Source: an uncultured Oscillospiraceae bacterium | GTDB lineage: Bacteria > Bacillota > Clostridia > Oscillospirales > Oscillospiraceae | Direction of reading: 5' to 3' | Length of the DNA stretch: 64,000 bases | NCBI GenBank assembly: GCA_934590325.1 | Contig: CAKTOW010000001.1 | Coordinates: 124,001 to 188,000 of the forward strand | Shown: one piece after another, positions 36,065 to 44,515 of the stretch | Layout: every line of letters begins with the position of its first letter | How positions within the stretch are numbered: position 1 is the stretch's first letter | The notes under the pieces: generated by a model | Databases searched by the model: none | Seen by the model: only the letters and a program-made list of their open reading frames with translations | Told to the model about the DNA's origin: nothing | Program-made: the position numbers and the translations under genes

Positions 36065-36628
36065 ATGAAACTGACACTTTTGCGGCACGGCGAGACAGAG
36101 GGCAGCCGCAGGGATCTCTACTACGGCGCAGCGGACATACCCGTACTGCCGGAATCGCTGGAAGCCTTGCGGCGCAAGGCTTTGACCGGTGTATACCCCA
36201 CGGCGGAGCACTACTACGTCAGCGGCATGCAGCGGACCGTTCAGACCCTGCACGCCATGTACGGCGACGTGCCCTACACGGTGCTGCCGGGGCTGCGGGA
36301 GATGGATTTCGGCGACTTCGAGATGCGGCCCTACACCGGTGATCTGGAGAAGGACCCACAATTTATTGTGTGGTGTGAGGACAGTGAGCACAATATATGC
36401 CCCAACGGAGAGAGCGCGCCGCAGGTGCTGGCGCGGAGCCTGGCGGCCATCCAGACGGTTATCGACGCCGGGGAGGACGCGGTGTGCGTCATACACGGCG
36501 GGGTGACATCGGGGCTGATGATGCACTGGTTCGGGGGCACACGGTACGACTTCATCGTGGCGCCGGGCACGGGTTTCCAGGTAATTTTTGATGGAAAAAA
36601 ACCGATAAAATATTTGAAGATCATCTGA
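36065..36628 (+). CDS. cobC: alpha-ribazole phosphatase-like histidine phosphatase
   Basis: A 187-residue histidine phosphatase. LLRHGET at residues 4-10 is the catalytic RHG, MQRTVQTL and REMDFGDFE are the family acceptor and acid blocks, and VIHGGV holds the second catalytic histidine. At the end of a cobTUS operon it most likely removes phosphate from alpha-ribazole-5'-phosphate or adenosylcobalamin-5'-phosphate. GGAGG lies 8 bases before ATG 36065. Confidence 0.85.
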   Translation: MKLTLLRHGETEGSRRDLYYGAADIPVLPESLEALRRKALTGVYPTAEHYYVSGMQRTVQTLHAMYGDVPYTVLPGLREMDFGDFEMRPYTGDLEKDPQFIVWCEDSEHNICPNGESAPQVLARSLAAIQTVIDAGEDAVCVIHGGVTSGLMMHWFGGTRYDFIVAPGTGFQVIFDGKKPIKYLKII

Positions 36629-36652
36629 TTTTTCTACAAAGGAGTGTGTAAA

Positions 36653-36910
36653 ATGGAACATGTATACAGAACAAGGGGCACCTGTTCACGGGAGATCTCC
36701 TTTGAGCTGGACGGGGACAAGGTGCGGAACGTCCACTTTGTGGGCGGCTGCGACGGCAACCTGAAGGCGGTGGCCAAGCTGGTGGACGGCATGAGCGTAG
36801 AGCAGATCGAAACGCTGCTGCGAGGCAACACCTGCGGCCCACGGCCCACCTCCTGCGCCGACCAGCTGGCGGTGGCAGTGCAGCAGGCCTACGAGCAGGA
36901 GCAGGGATAA
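36653..36910 (+). CDS. TSCPD-domain protein (TIGR03905 family)
   Basis: An 85-residue protein whose C-terminus holds the name-giving TSCPD-like motif (RPTSCADQLA) and, near the start, TRGTCSREISFE. The domain also occurs as the C-terminal part of some class II ribonucleotide reductases and is thought to bind a metal or assist that enzyme. Adenosylcobalamin-dependent ribonucleotide reductases use B12, so the position after the cob operon is suggestive only. AAGGAG precedes ATG 36653. Confidence 0.8.
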   Translation: MEHVYRTRGTCSREISFELDGDKVRNVHFVGGCDGNLKAVAKLVDGMSVEQIETLLRGNTCGPRPTSCADQLAVAVQQAYEQEQG

Positions 36911-37005
36911 CTGTTTCGGGGGGCGGAGCGCCACGCCGCTTTGCGCCGCAGGATGACAGCGCGGGGCGGTGGCGGGATGTGGGCATCGTGCCCTACGGAA
37001 AGGAG

Positions 37006-37029
37006 AAAGGCGGCCGGAGGGCCGCCTTT
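37006..37029 (+). terminator. terminator between convergent genes
   Basis: AAAGGCGGCC and GGCCGCCTTT around a 4-base loop; symmetrical, so it can serve the cob operon and the convergent small gene. Confidence 0.65.
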
Positions 37030-37035
37030 CTGCGC

Positions 37036-37254
37036 TTATTTTACCAGGCCGCGGGAGGCGGAATAGGCGGCGTTTATCTCCGCCAATTCCTTCTCGCCGT
37101 CGATATAGGGCTGGTAGATACTGTCGACTCTGCCGCCGCCGGCGTTGCCGCAGCCGTTACAGCCGTCACAGGGACTGCCGCAGACGCTGAGGGCACGGCG
37201 GACGATCTCCTCCCGCTGGGCGCGGGTGGTGTCCTTTATCAGAATAGACTGCAT
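37036..37254 (-). CDS. small cysteine-rich conserved protein
   Basis: A 72-residue protein with a CGSPCDGCNGCGNAGGG cluster (five cysteines in about 15 residues), flanked by a helical N-terminus (IKDTTRAQREEIVRRAL) and an acidic C-terminus. Similar short proteins in Clostridia are often labelled PurH-like without evidence; I do not assign a role. The cysteines suggest metal or Fe-S binding. It lies between the cob operon and spoIVB on the opposite strand to cob. Confidence 0.65.
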   Translation of the reverse strand: MQSILIKDTTRAQREEIVRRALSVCGSPCDGCNGCGNAGGGRVDSIYQPYIDGEKELAEINAAYSASRGLVK

Positions 37255-37301
37255 TTCGCGGGACTTCCTTTCTGTGTGCGTATAGGGCTCGCCTGCCGCG
37301 G

Positions 37302-38318
37302 TCAGCCCGCACGGTCCAGCATATTCTCGATGAATATGCCGTAGCCGCGGGTGGGGTCGTTCAGCAGGACGTGGGTGACGGCACCCACGATGCGGCCGTT
37401 CTGGAGGATGGGGCTGCCGCTCATGCCCTGAACGATGCCGCCGGTGGCGGAGAGCAGACGGGGGTCGGTGATGCGCAGGAGCATGTTGCGGGTGGGCTCC
37501 TCCGCGCCGTAAAGGCGGACGATCTCCACGGTGTACTCGGCGGTATCGCTGCCGGAGACCGTGGAAAGGATGGTGGCGGGGCCGGTGCTTATCTGCCGGG
37601 CGGCGGCCACGGGCACCGGTGTGCCGCCGGCGAGGAAGTCCGGGTCGGCCACGGTGCCGAAGATGCCGCCGTCACTGTTGACGGTGACGGTGCCCACGTC
37701 ACGCTGGACGGAGAAGTCGCCCTTGAGCTCGCCGGGGTCGCCCTTGACACCCTTTTTCACGGCCTTGACGGTGGTCTCCATAATGGAGCCGGAGGCCAGG
37801 GGCATCAGCTGGGCGGTGTCCACGTCGGTGATGCCGTGGCCCAGGGCGCCGTACTGGCCGGTGGCGGGGTCATAGTAGGTCAGGGTGCCGATACCGGCCA
37901 TGCTGTCGCGTATCCAGGCGCCCAGCTGCCACGTGCCATCGGCGCTCCGGCGGGCGGCGGCGGTGAGGGACACTCTGGCGGCGCCGCGGCGGACGGTGAG
38001 GGTCATCTCCTCCCCGGCGGCATCGGACAGCAGGGACTGCACCTGCTCGGTGGAGTCCACGTGCTCACCGTCCAGGGCGGTGATGACGTCACCCTCGCGG
38101 AGGCCGCAGGAGCGGGCGGGCGAGGCGCCCTCCGCCAGGCCCACCACCAGGACGCCGTCGGAAAAGAGCTTGATGCCCACCGCCTTGCCCAGGGGGATCA
38201 CGGTGCGCTCCGACGGGGAGGCCCAGGCCTGCTGAACGCACAGGGACAGGGAGAATATTGCCGCCAGCAGCCACGCGGACAGCCGGCGGGACGCGGGGAT
38301 ATGCCGTGTTTCATACAA
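37302..38318 (-). CDS. spoIVB: SpoIVB serine peptidase (S55), sporulation signalling
   Basis: A 338-residue exported protease. An N-terminal membrane/signal segment (LSAWLLAAIFSLSLC) is followed by a PDZ domain (about residues 50-125) and the S55 domain. The catalytic histidine is in GALGHGI (about 160) and the serine in QGMSGSP (about 299). In Bacillus the forespore secretes SpoIVB into the intermembrane space to release SpoIVFB from BofA and trigger pro-sigmaK cleavage. Start taken as TTG 38318 because AAGGGG lies eight bases upstream; longer in-frame starts lack a site. Confidence 0.92.
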   Translation of the reverse strand: MYETRHIPASRRLSAWLLAAIFSLSLCVQQAWASPSERTVIPLGKAVGIKLFSDGVLVVGLAEGASPARSCGLREGDVITALDGEHVDSTEQVQSLLSDAAGEEMTLTVRRGAARVSLTAAARRSADGTWQLGAWIRDSMAGIGTLTYYDPATGQYGALGHGITDVDTAQLMPLASGSIMETTVKAVKKGVKGDPGELKGDFSVQRDVGTVTVNSDGGIFGTVADPDFLAGGTPVPVAAARQISTGPATILSTVSGSDTAEYTVEIVRLYGAEEPTRNMLLRITDPRLLSATGGIVQGMSGSPILQNGRIVGAVTHVLLNDPTRGYGIFIENMLDRAG

Positions 38319-38512
38319 GCTTCTCACCCCTTGTTCTGTTGTGAGTTTTGCGGTTTGCTTTGTCGTCGGCGACAGCATTACTTTGTGTCAAAAACGGGTG
38401 GAACATGAGGTGCAAAATCAGGGGGAATTGGAAGGGAAAATTTTTTGTTTTCTTTTTCTTTTTTGCCTCCGGGGGAGGAGTTTCGCGCTCCGGCGCGATG
38501 GCCTCCGGCGGG

Positions 38513-38540
38513 GTACTTTTGTCAACAGCGACAAAAGTAC
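38513..38540. repeat. 11-bp palindromic hairpin
   Basis: GTACTTTTGTC and GACAAAAGTAC around a six-base loop; perfect arms. Part of the repeat cluster; may act as a REP-like element. Confidence 0.6.
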
Positions 38541-38742
38541 CCAAAAACGCCGCTTAGCCCTACGGTCTAAGGACCCCTTGGCGCGCTATGGTCGGTTCTG
38601 ACTTGCCGGGTATTCTCGCGGGCGGAGTTTGCCGATTTCGTTGTCGGTCAAAAGGACTGTGCCGGGACAGCTTTCCGCTGACGCTGAAACAGCCACGGTA
38701 GGGGTGGGGCGTTCTACCGCATTAGCAATTATCAAATTGCGC

Positions 38743-38770
38743 CAAAGCCCCTGCAAAGCAGGGGCTTTGG
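38743..38770. terminator. hairpin with T-run inside the repeat cluster
   Basis: CAAAGCCCCTGC and GCAGGGGCTTTG around AAA; resembles a bidirectional terminator but no gene ends here, so it may be part of the repeat. Confidence 0.45.
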
Positions 38771-38974
38771 TAGGTGGCGGCTAACGCCGCCGGGGGGAGC
38801 AACAGGCCTCTTGTGTAAAGGGGCTTTTTGCGCCTGCGGGCGCGGAGGAACGGATTCCCACGTCGCTTCGCTCCTCGGAATGACAGCGCTGCGCGCTGTG
38901 AGGATGGGGGGCGGATCGCCATGGGTACAGAGCGCCCTCGGAATGACAGCGCGGGGGGTGGCGTCGGGAGGGGA

Positions 38975-39010
38975 AAAAGAAACACCATCCGGGAGGATGG
39001 TGTTTCTTTT
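38975..39010 (-). terminator. fakA operon terminator
   Basis: AAAAGAAACACCATCC and its perfect 16-bp complement around a 4-base loop, about 40 bases past the fakA stop; T-runs on both strands. Confidence 0.85.
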
Positions 39011-39048
39011 CATCGCCGGAAGGCGGTTCCTTTTTTATGGGCACTTTC

Positions 39049-40716
39049 TTATTCGATGGCGATGATGTAGTAGTACACGGGCTGGCCGCCGGGGAGGGCG
39101 GAGACCTCGGCGTCGGGGCAGACGGTCTCGAACAGGGCGGCGGCGCGGGCGGCGTCATCGGCGGCGACACCCTCGCCGGAGTAGACGGTGATGAACTCGG
39201 CGCCCTTGTCGGCGGCCACGCGGGCCAGCTTCTCCAGCAGGACGTCCAGGCTGCGGTCGGTGCCCAGGAGCTTGCCGTCGCAGAGGGCCAGGTAGTCGCC
39301 CTCGTTGATGGCAAAGCCGTCGAAGTCGGAGTTGCGGGCAGCGTAGGTGATCTGGGCGGTGGTGACGTTGGCGGCAGCCTCGGTCATGGCGGCCAGGATA
39401 GCCTGGGGATCGTCGTTGTCGGGGTCCACAGCCATCATGGCGGAGATGCCCTGGGGCACGGTGGCGGTGGGCACCACGATGACCTGCTTTTCGGTGAGGC
39501 CGACGCACTGCTGGGCGGCCATGATGATGTTCTTGTTGTTGGGCAGGACGAAGACGATCTCGCTGGGGGTACGGTTCACCTCCTGCAGGATGGCCTCGGT
39601 GGAGGGGTTCATGGTCTGGCCACCGGAAACGATGCGGTCAACGGTCAGGTCGCGGAACACCTCGGCCAGACCCTCGCCGGCGCAGACGGCCAGGAAGCCG
39701 TAGCGCTTCTCCGGCGCGGCCACGGCGCATTCGCCGCGCTCCAGCTCGGCCTCGACGGCGTCCAGGTCGTCGGTGGACTGGGCCTTCTTGCCGGCGGCCA
39801 GGTCGGCGGCCTGGGTGCGCATGTTCTCTATCTTGGCCAGCTCCAGCGTGCCGTACTTCTGGGCCTCGTTCAGGGCGTCGCCGGGGGTGTCGGTGTGGAC
39901 GTGGACCTTGAAGGACTCGTCGTCCTCGCCGATAACAAGGCTGTCGCCGATGCTGCCCAGGTAGGCGCGCAGGCCGTCCAGGGGCTTGTCGGAGGTCTTG
40001 CGGACGATGAAAACGGTGTCGAAGGCGAAGGTGATGTCCTCGTCGCCGATGGCGGCGAAGTCGGCCTTCTCCTCGGCGGTATCGGCCACCTCGGGCACGG
40101 CCTCGCCCCGCAGGGCGCGGAGCATGCCCTCCAGGATGATGAGGTAGCCCTTGCCGCCGGCGTCCACCACGCCGGCCTTCTTCAGCACGGGGTTCATTTC
40201 GATGGTCTCGGCCAGGGTGGTATAGCCGGTCTTGATGGCCTCGTCCAGGACGAACTCGGCGTCGTTCTTCTCGCCGGCGGCCTCCAGCGCGCGCTGGGCG
40301 GCCAGGCGGGACACGGTGAGGACGGTGCCCTCGGCGGGCTTCATCACGGCGCCGTAGGCGGTGTTGACGCCCTCCTGCATGGCGGCGGCCAGCAGGGCGC
40401 CGTCGGCGTCGTTGTGGCCCTTGAACACCTTGCTCATGCCGCGGAACAGCAGGGAGAGGATAACGCCGGAGTTGCCGCGGGCGCCCCGCAGCAGGCCGGA
40501 GGCGGTGACCTTGGCGGCCTCGTCAATGGTGGCGGGGTCGGACTTGCGCAGCTCGTTGACCGCGGTCTGGATGGTCAGGGACATATTGGTGCCGGTGTCG
40601 CCGTCGGGCACCGGGAACACGTTCAGGTCGTTGATGGCCTGCTTCTGCGTGGTGATACAAGCGGCGCCGAAGGCGACCATCTGCTTGAAGGCGCCGCCGC
40701 TGATCCTATCTGTCAT
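39049..40716 (-). CDS. fakA: fatty acid kinase subunit FakA-like (DAK phosphatase family)
   Basis: A 555-residue cytoplasmic kinase. The N-terminal DhaL-like ATP domain has DLNVFPVPDGDTGTNMSLT and LLRGARGNSGVILS; the middle and C-terminal parts match FakA proteins, which with a DegV-type FakB phosphorylate exogenous fatty acids. No fakB is in the window. It follows an Asp23 gene by 22 bases, the usual Asp23-FakA pair in Firmicutes, and both share one promoter. Confidence 0.9.
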   Translation of the reverse strand: MTDRISGGAFKQMVAFGAACITTQKQAINDLNVFPVPDGDTGTNMSLTIQTAVNELRKSDPATIDEAAKVTASGLLRGARGNSGVILSLLFRGMSKVFKGHNDADGALLAAAMQEGVNTAYGAVMKPAEGTVLTVSRLAAQRALEAAGEKNDAEFVLDEAIKTGYTTLAETIEMNPVLKKAGVVDAGGKGYLIILEGMLRALRGEAVPEVADTAEEKADFAAIGDEDITFAFDTVFIVRKTSDKPLDGLRAYLGSIGDSLVIGEDDESFKVHVHTDTPGDALNEAQKYGTLELAKIENMRTQAADLAAGKKAQSTDDLDAVEAELERGECAVAAPEKRYGFLAVCAGEGLAEVFRDLTVDRIVSGGQTMNPSTEAILQEVNRTPSEIVFVLPNNKNIIMAAQQCVGLTEKQVIVVPTATVPQGISAMMAVDPDNDDPQAILAAMTEAAANVTTAQITYAARNSDFDGFAINEGDYLALCDGKLLGTDRSLDVLLEKLARVAADKGAEFITVYSGEGVAADDAARAAALFETVCPDAEVSALPGGQPVYYYIIAIE

Positions 40717-40738
40717 GTCTTTTCTCCTTCCGGGCGCG

Positions 40739-41089
40739 TCACACGGTGACGGAATCCACGCAGACGTTCACCGCCTTGACGGTGACGCCGGTATTGAGGT
40801 GTACCACATATTTGACCTCGCCCATGATGGAGCGGCAGACTGTGGCGATGTTGACGCCGTTTTCTACGACGATGTGCAGCTCGATGGACACGGTGCCGTC
40901 GTCGTTGTAGGTGACCTTGACGCCCTTGCTCATGGCCTCGGGCCGCAGGAGATGCACCAGACCGTCGGTCATGCTGCGCTGCGCCATGCCCTTGACGCCG
41001 AAGCAGTTGGTGGCTGCCGCGCCGGTGATGGTGGTGAACACAGCGTCGCTGATGGTGATCTCGCCGTTTTCGGTGGGAACTTTTATCAT
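40739..41089 (-). CDS. Asp23/Gls24 family protein
   Basis: A 116-residue Asp23-family protein: ENGEITISDAVFTTITGAAA at the N-terminus, VHLLRPEAMSKGVKV, and the C-terminal VKAVNVCVDSV. In staphylococci Asp23 coats the inner membrane; the FakA-linked member is common in Firmicutes and of unknown exact role. ATG 41089 has AAGGAAG six bases upstream; the upstream extension runs into the promoter leader. Confidence 0.88.
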   Translation of the reverse strand: MIKVPTENGEITISDAVFTTITGAAATNCFGVKGMAQRSMTDGLVHLLRPEAMSKGVKVTYNDDGTVSIELHIVVENGVNIATVCRSIMGEVKYVVHLNTGVTVKAVNVCVDSVTV

Positions 41090-41156
41090 AGCGGACTTCC
41101 TTTCTGCGGAAATGGTTTGAAGCAAAATTGCATAGTAACACATAATAATATAGGAT

Positions 41157-41185
41157 ATTATATACTACTTTCCCGCGGAATACAA
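41157..41185 (-). promoter_or_regulatory. promoter of the Asp23-fakA operon
   Basis: Minus strand TTGTAT (41180-41185), 17-bp spacer, TATAAT (41157-41162). Confidence 0.75.
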
Positions 41186-41212
41186 TAGAGATTTTATCCG
41201 GCGGCGGGAGGG

Positions 41213-41251
41213 CAGAAAAGTGTCCCCGCCGGAGGTAGAGCCGGCGGGGAC
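41213..41251 (-). terminator. htrA terminator
   Basis: GTCCCCGCCGG and CCGGCGGGGAC around an 8-base loop, with CTTTTCTG following on the minus strand; about 95 bases past the htrA stop. Confidence 0.65.
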
Positions 41252-41345
41252 GGGATAAGGAAAATGGAGGGGGATGCAATGAAGAAGTGTTGGGGAAAAC
41301 GCGGCACAGTGGTCAGGTATGCCGCGGGGGTATCAGGGCTGCGGC

Positions 41346-42710
41346 TCAGCCGCGGTTGCCGAAGAAGTAGTTGTAGAAGTCCTGCCAGTTCTCGGGGATC
41401 TGGCCGCTGTAGCCGCCGTAGCCGTTGTCGCCGCTCTGGGAGGAGTTATCCTCGGTATCGGTGCCGGTGATCTGGGGCTGCTGGTCGAAGGTGATCTGGG
41501 TGGTGATGTAGCTGCCGCTGCGGTAGACCGTCAGGGTGGCGGTATCACCGGCGCGGTAGCCCTTCAGCGCCGCGGAGAGGTCCTGGCGGCTGGTGAGGGT
41601 GGTGTCGTCCATCTTGGTGATCACGTCGCCCAGGCGCAGGCCGGCCTTGTCGCCGGCGCCGCCGGAGACCACGGAGTAGACGAACACGCCCTGGTCGATG
41701 TCAAAGCTGTACTGGGCGGCCAGCTGGGCGTTCATGGTGCCCACGGTGACGGCCATGTAGGCCTTGTCGGTGACGGCGCCGTTCTCCATGATGTCGGTGA
41801 TGATGGACTTGACGTCGTCAATGGGGATGGCGAAGCCCAGGCCCTCCACCGTGGTGGAGGAGTAGGTGGAGTACTTGGCGGACACGATGCCCACCACCTC
41901 ACCGTACAGGTTCATCAGGGGGCCGCCGGAGTTGCCGGGGTTGATGGAGCAGTCCACCTGGATCATGTTGAAGGGGGTGCCGTCCACGTTGATGGCACGG
42001 TTGCAGCTGGACACGTAGCCGCCGCTCATGGAGAACGTCAGCTCGCCCAGGGGGTTGCCGATGGCCAGCACGGAGTCGCCCACGTTGACATCGGCACTGC
42101 TGCCCAGGGTCACGGGGGTCAGGCCAGTGGCGTTGATCTTCAGCACGGCCACATCGTAGTCGCTGTCGCCGCCCACCAGGGTGGCGTCGTAGGTATCACC
42201 GTTGTACAGGGTGACCTTGATGGTGTTGGCACCGTTGACCACGTGGTAGTTGGTGACGATGTAGCCATCCTGGGTGATGATAAAGCCGCTGCCGCTGGAG
42301 GCGGTCTGGGTGGTCTGGCCGAACACGTTGGTGCCGGAGGAGGCTGTGTTGATGGACACGGTGGAGTTCACCGTGGAGGCGTAGACCTCAGCGGGCTGCA
42401 TCTTGGTCTTGCCGTCCACCTTCTTGACCTCCACGGCGGTGACGGTTCGGTCGCTCTCGTTGATGGTGGTGTCGCCGGAGCGGCTGCTCTTGGCCAGCGC
42501 CGCGCCGCCGTAGCCCGCGGCGCCGCCCACCACCAGGCAGGCCAGCACCAGCGCAGTGACCTTGGTCCAGGTCCGGTGGAAGAAGCCCTGCTTCCGTGCC
42601 GGGGCGGCGGGAGCACTGTCCTGACGGGGCGCGGGGGCGTAATCGTCGCGGGGCATATCGCGGTTGGTGAAGCGGTACATATCGTTGTTGTTGAATTCGT
42701 CGTTATACAT
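41346..42710 (-). CDS. htrA: HtrA/DegP-like membrane serine protease with PDZ domain
   Basis: A 454-residue protein: cytoplasmic N-terminus (1-45), one membrane anchor (about 47-72), trypsin-like protease domain and one C-terminal PDZ (about 305-405), then an Asn/Ser/Gly-rich tail. The triad is H in TNYHVV (about 154), D in DYDVAVLK (about 184) and S in NPGNSGGP (about 261). It would degrade or refold misfolded proteins outside the membrane. The gene is transcribed away from the oxidoreductase operon; a 221-base divergent gap separates them. Confidence 0.92.
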   Translation of the reverse strand: MYNDEFNNNDMYRFTNRDMPRDDYAPAPRQDSAPAAPARKQGFFHRTWTKVTALVLACLVVGGAAGYGGAALAKSSRSGDTTINESDRTVTAVEVKKVDGKTKMQPAEVYASTVNSTVSINTASSGTNVFGQTTQTASSGSGFIITQDGYIVTNYHVVNGANTIKVTLYNGDTYDATLVGGDSDYDVAVLKINATGLTPVTLGSSADVNVGDSVLAIGNPLGELTFSMSGGYVSSCNRAINVDGTPFNMIQVDCSINPGNSGGPLMNLYGEVVGIVSAKYSTYSSTTVEGLGFAIPIDDVKSIITDIMENGAVTDKAYMAVTVGTMNAQLAAQYSFDIDQGVFVYSVVSGGAGDKAGLRLGDVITKMDDTTLTSRQDLSAALKGYRAGDTATLTVYRSGSYITTQITFDQQPQITGTDTEDNSSQSGDNGYGGYSGQIPENWQDFYNYFFGNRG

Positions 42711-42802
42711 GGTGGTTACCTCCTGTGGTGCAGTTTCGTTATAAGGAGCGCGTTCCCATCTTGTTACGGAGGGGAAAGCGTGGTATGATGGAGGAAGCAG
42801 AC

Positions 42803-42856
42803 ATGAAGAAGAAGTATCTGCTTCAGAGAGGCTGTATCGCTCTTTCTGTTTTATAG
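42803..42856 (+). CDS. possible 17-residue leader peptide
   Basis: A 17-codon frame, MKKKYLLQRGCIALSVL, with GGAGG nine bases before the ATG, in the gap between htrA and the FAD oxidoreductase gene. Basic start and hydrophobic end. Too short to judge by composition; it may be chance. Confidence 0.2.
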   Translation: MKKKYLLQRGCIALSVL

Positions 42857-42931
42857 AATACTCGGTTTCCTTAATTCTACCTTTAAGTTTTCAGGGGAAA
42901 ACGTGAACTTTTTTTGAACGGAGGGCGCAAA

Positions 42932-44515
42932 GTGCTGCGGATAGATCAGATCAGGCTGCTGCCCGGAGACAGCGAGGCGCTGCTGCGGGGCAAGTGCGCC
43001 AGGCTGCTGCGGATACCGGCGGAGGACGTGACCGGCGTGACGGTGCTGCGAAAGGCCATCGACGCCCGGGAGGGGCTGACCTTCGTGTACACGGCGGCGG
43101 TGTCCGTGAAGAACGAGGCGCAGGTGCTGCGCCGCTGCCGGGACAAGCGGGTATCAGCTTATAAACAGGAAGTGTACTTTCTGCCCGGCAGCGTGGCCGC
43201 GCCGGAGGTGCGGCCCATCGTGGTGGGTGCGGGCCCGGCGGGTCTGTTCGCCGCGCTGGTGCTGGCCAGATGCGGCGCACGGCCTATTCTATTGGAGCGG
43301 GGGCGGCCGGTAGAACAGCGGCAGGCGGATGTGGAGCGGTTCTGGAGCGGCGGCGGACTGGACACGGAGAGCAATGTGCAGTTCGGTGAGGGCGGCGCGG
43401 GGGCATTCTCCGACGGGAAGCTGAACACCGGCACCAGGGACGTGCGCCACCGGTATATCATGGAGACACTGGTGCGCTGCGGCGCGCCGAAGGACATACT
43501 GACCGACGCGAAGCCCCACGTGGGCACCGACAGGCTGCACATCGCGCTGCAGCGCCTGCGGCGGGAGCTGACGGAGGCCGGAGCGGACATACGCTTCGGC
43601 GCACGGCTGGAGAACGTCACCGTACAGGACGGCGCGGTGCGTGCCGTGACAGTGCGGCAGGACGGGCAGATATATGAGCTGCCCGCGGAGCGGGTGATAC
43701 TGGCGCTGGGACACAGCGCGCGGGATACCTTCGAGATGCTGTATGCGACGGGGCTGCACATGGAGCAGAAGCCCTTTGCCATGGGCGTGCGCATCGAGCA
43801 CCGGCAAAAGGATATGGACGCGGCGCAGTACCGGGCGCTGGCGGGGCACCCCGCCCTGCCGCCCAGCACGTATAAGCTGTCCTGCCATCTGCCCAACGGG
43901 CGCAGCGCGTTCAGCTTCTGCGTATGCCCGGGCGGGCAGGTGGTGGCGGCCGCGTCGGAGAAAGGCCGCACCGTCACCAACGGCATGAGCGAGTACGCAC
44001 GGGACGGGGAGAACATCAACGGTGCGCTGCTGGTGAACGTGACAGCGGAGGACTTCCCCTCCCCCCACCCGCTGGCGGGCATACAGCTGCAGCGGCAGGT
44101 GGAGGAGGCGGCCTACGCGCTGACGGGGGGCTATCGGGCGCCCTGCCAGCGGGTGGTGGACTTCCTGGCCGGGAGGGCGTCCACGGCGGCGGGCAGCGTG
44201 CTGCCCAGCTATCGGCCCGGGGTGGTGTACACCGACCTGCGGCGGTGCCTGCCGGAGTTCATCAGTGAAACGCTGGCGCTGGCGCTGCCGGTGCTGGGCG
44301 GGAAGCTGCGGGGCTATGACTGCCCGGACGCACTGCTGACCGGCGTGGAGACAAGGTCCTCCTCGCCGGTGCGGCTGGTGCGGGACGAGCACTGTGAGGC
44401 AAACATACGGGGCATCTATCCCTGCGGGGAGGGCGCAGGCTATGCCGGAGGCATACTGTCCGCCGCCGCCGACGGGATGCGGTGCGCCGAGAAATTGTTG
44501 GAGGTATACAAATGA
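42932..44515 (+). CDS. FAD-dependent oxidoreductase (uncharacterised dehydrogenase family)
   Basis: A 527-residue flavoprotein. After an N-terminal domain of about 90 residues (a feature of this family) comes the Rossmann dinucleotide motif VVGAGPAGLFAAL (about residues 94-106), LLERGRPVEQR, the FGEGGAGAFSDGKLNT block, and the C-terminal GIYPCGEGAGYAGGI that closes over FAD. Homologues are annotated as FAD-dependent dehydrogenases of unknown substrate. GTG 42932 follows GGAGGG. The stop overlaps the next gene's ATG. Confidence 0.88.
   Translation: MLRIDQIRLLPGDSEALLRGKCARLLRIPAEDVTGVTVLRKAIDAREGLTFVYTAAVSVKNEAQVLRRCRDKRVSAYKQEVYFLPGSVAAPEVRPIVVGAGPAGLFAALVLARCGARPILLERGRPVEQRQADVERFWSGGGLDTESNVQFGEGGAGAFSDGKLNTGTRDVRHRYIMETLVRCGAPKDILTDAKPHVGTDRLHIALQRLRRELTEAGADIRFGARLENVTVQDGAVRAVTVRQDGQIYELPAERVILALGHSARDTFEMLYATGLHMEQKPFAMGVRIEHRQKDMDAAQYRALAGHPALPPSTYKLSCHLPNGRSAFSFCVCPGGQVVAAASEKGRTVTNGMSEYARDGENINGALLVNVTAEDFPSPHPLAGIQLQRQVEEAAYALTGGYRAPCQRVVDFLAGRASTAAGSVLPSYRPGVVYTDLRRCLPEFISETLALALPVLGGKLRGYDCPDALLTGVETRSSSPVRLVRDEHCEANIRGIYPCGEGAGYAGGILSAAADGMRCAEKLLEVYK

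Larger units (their letters stand above)
38440..38965. repeat. intergenic repeat cluster upstream of spoIVB
   Basis: About 530 bases without a credible gene. It contains a palindrome (38513-38540), a GC/T hairpin (38743-38770), and two copies of a CTCGGAATGACAGCGC word (38873-38889 and 38936-38952) that has a relative (GGATGACAGCGCGGGG) at 36951-36966. Words of this kind recur in intergenic DNA of gut Clostridia. The part 38570-38740 shows nothing else recognisable. Confidence 0.5.
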
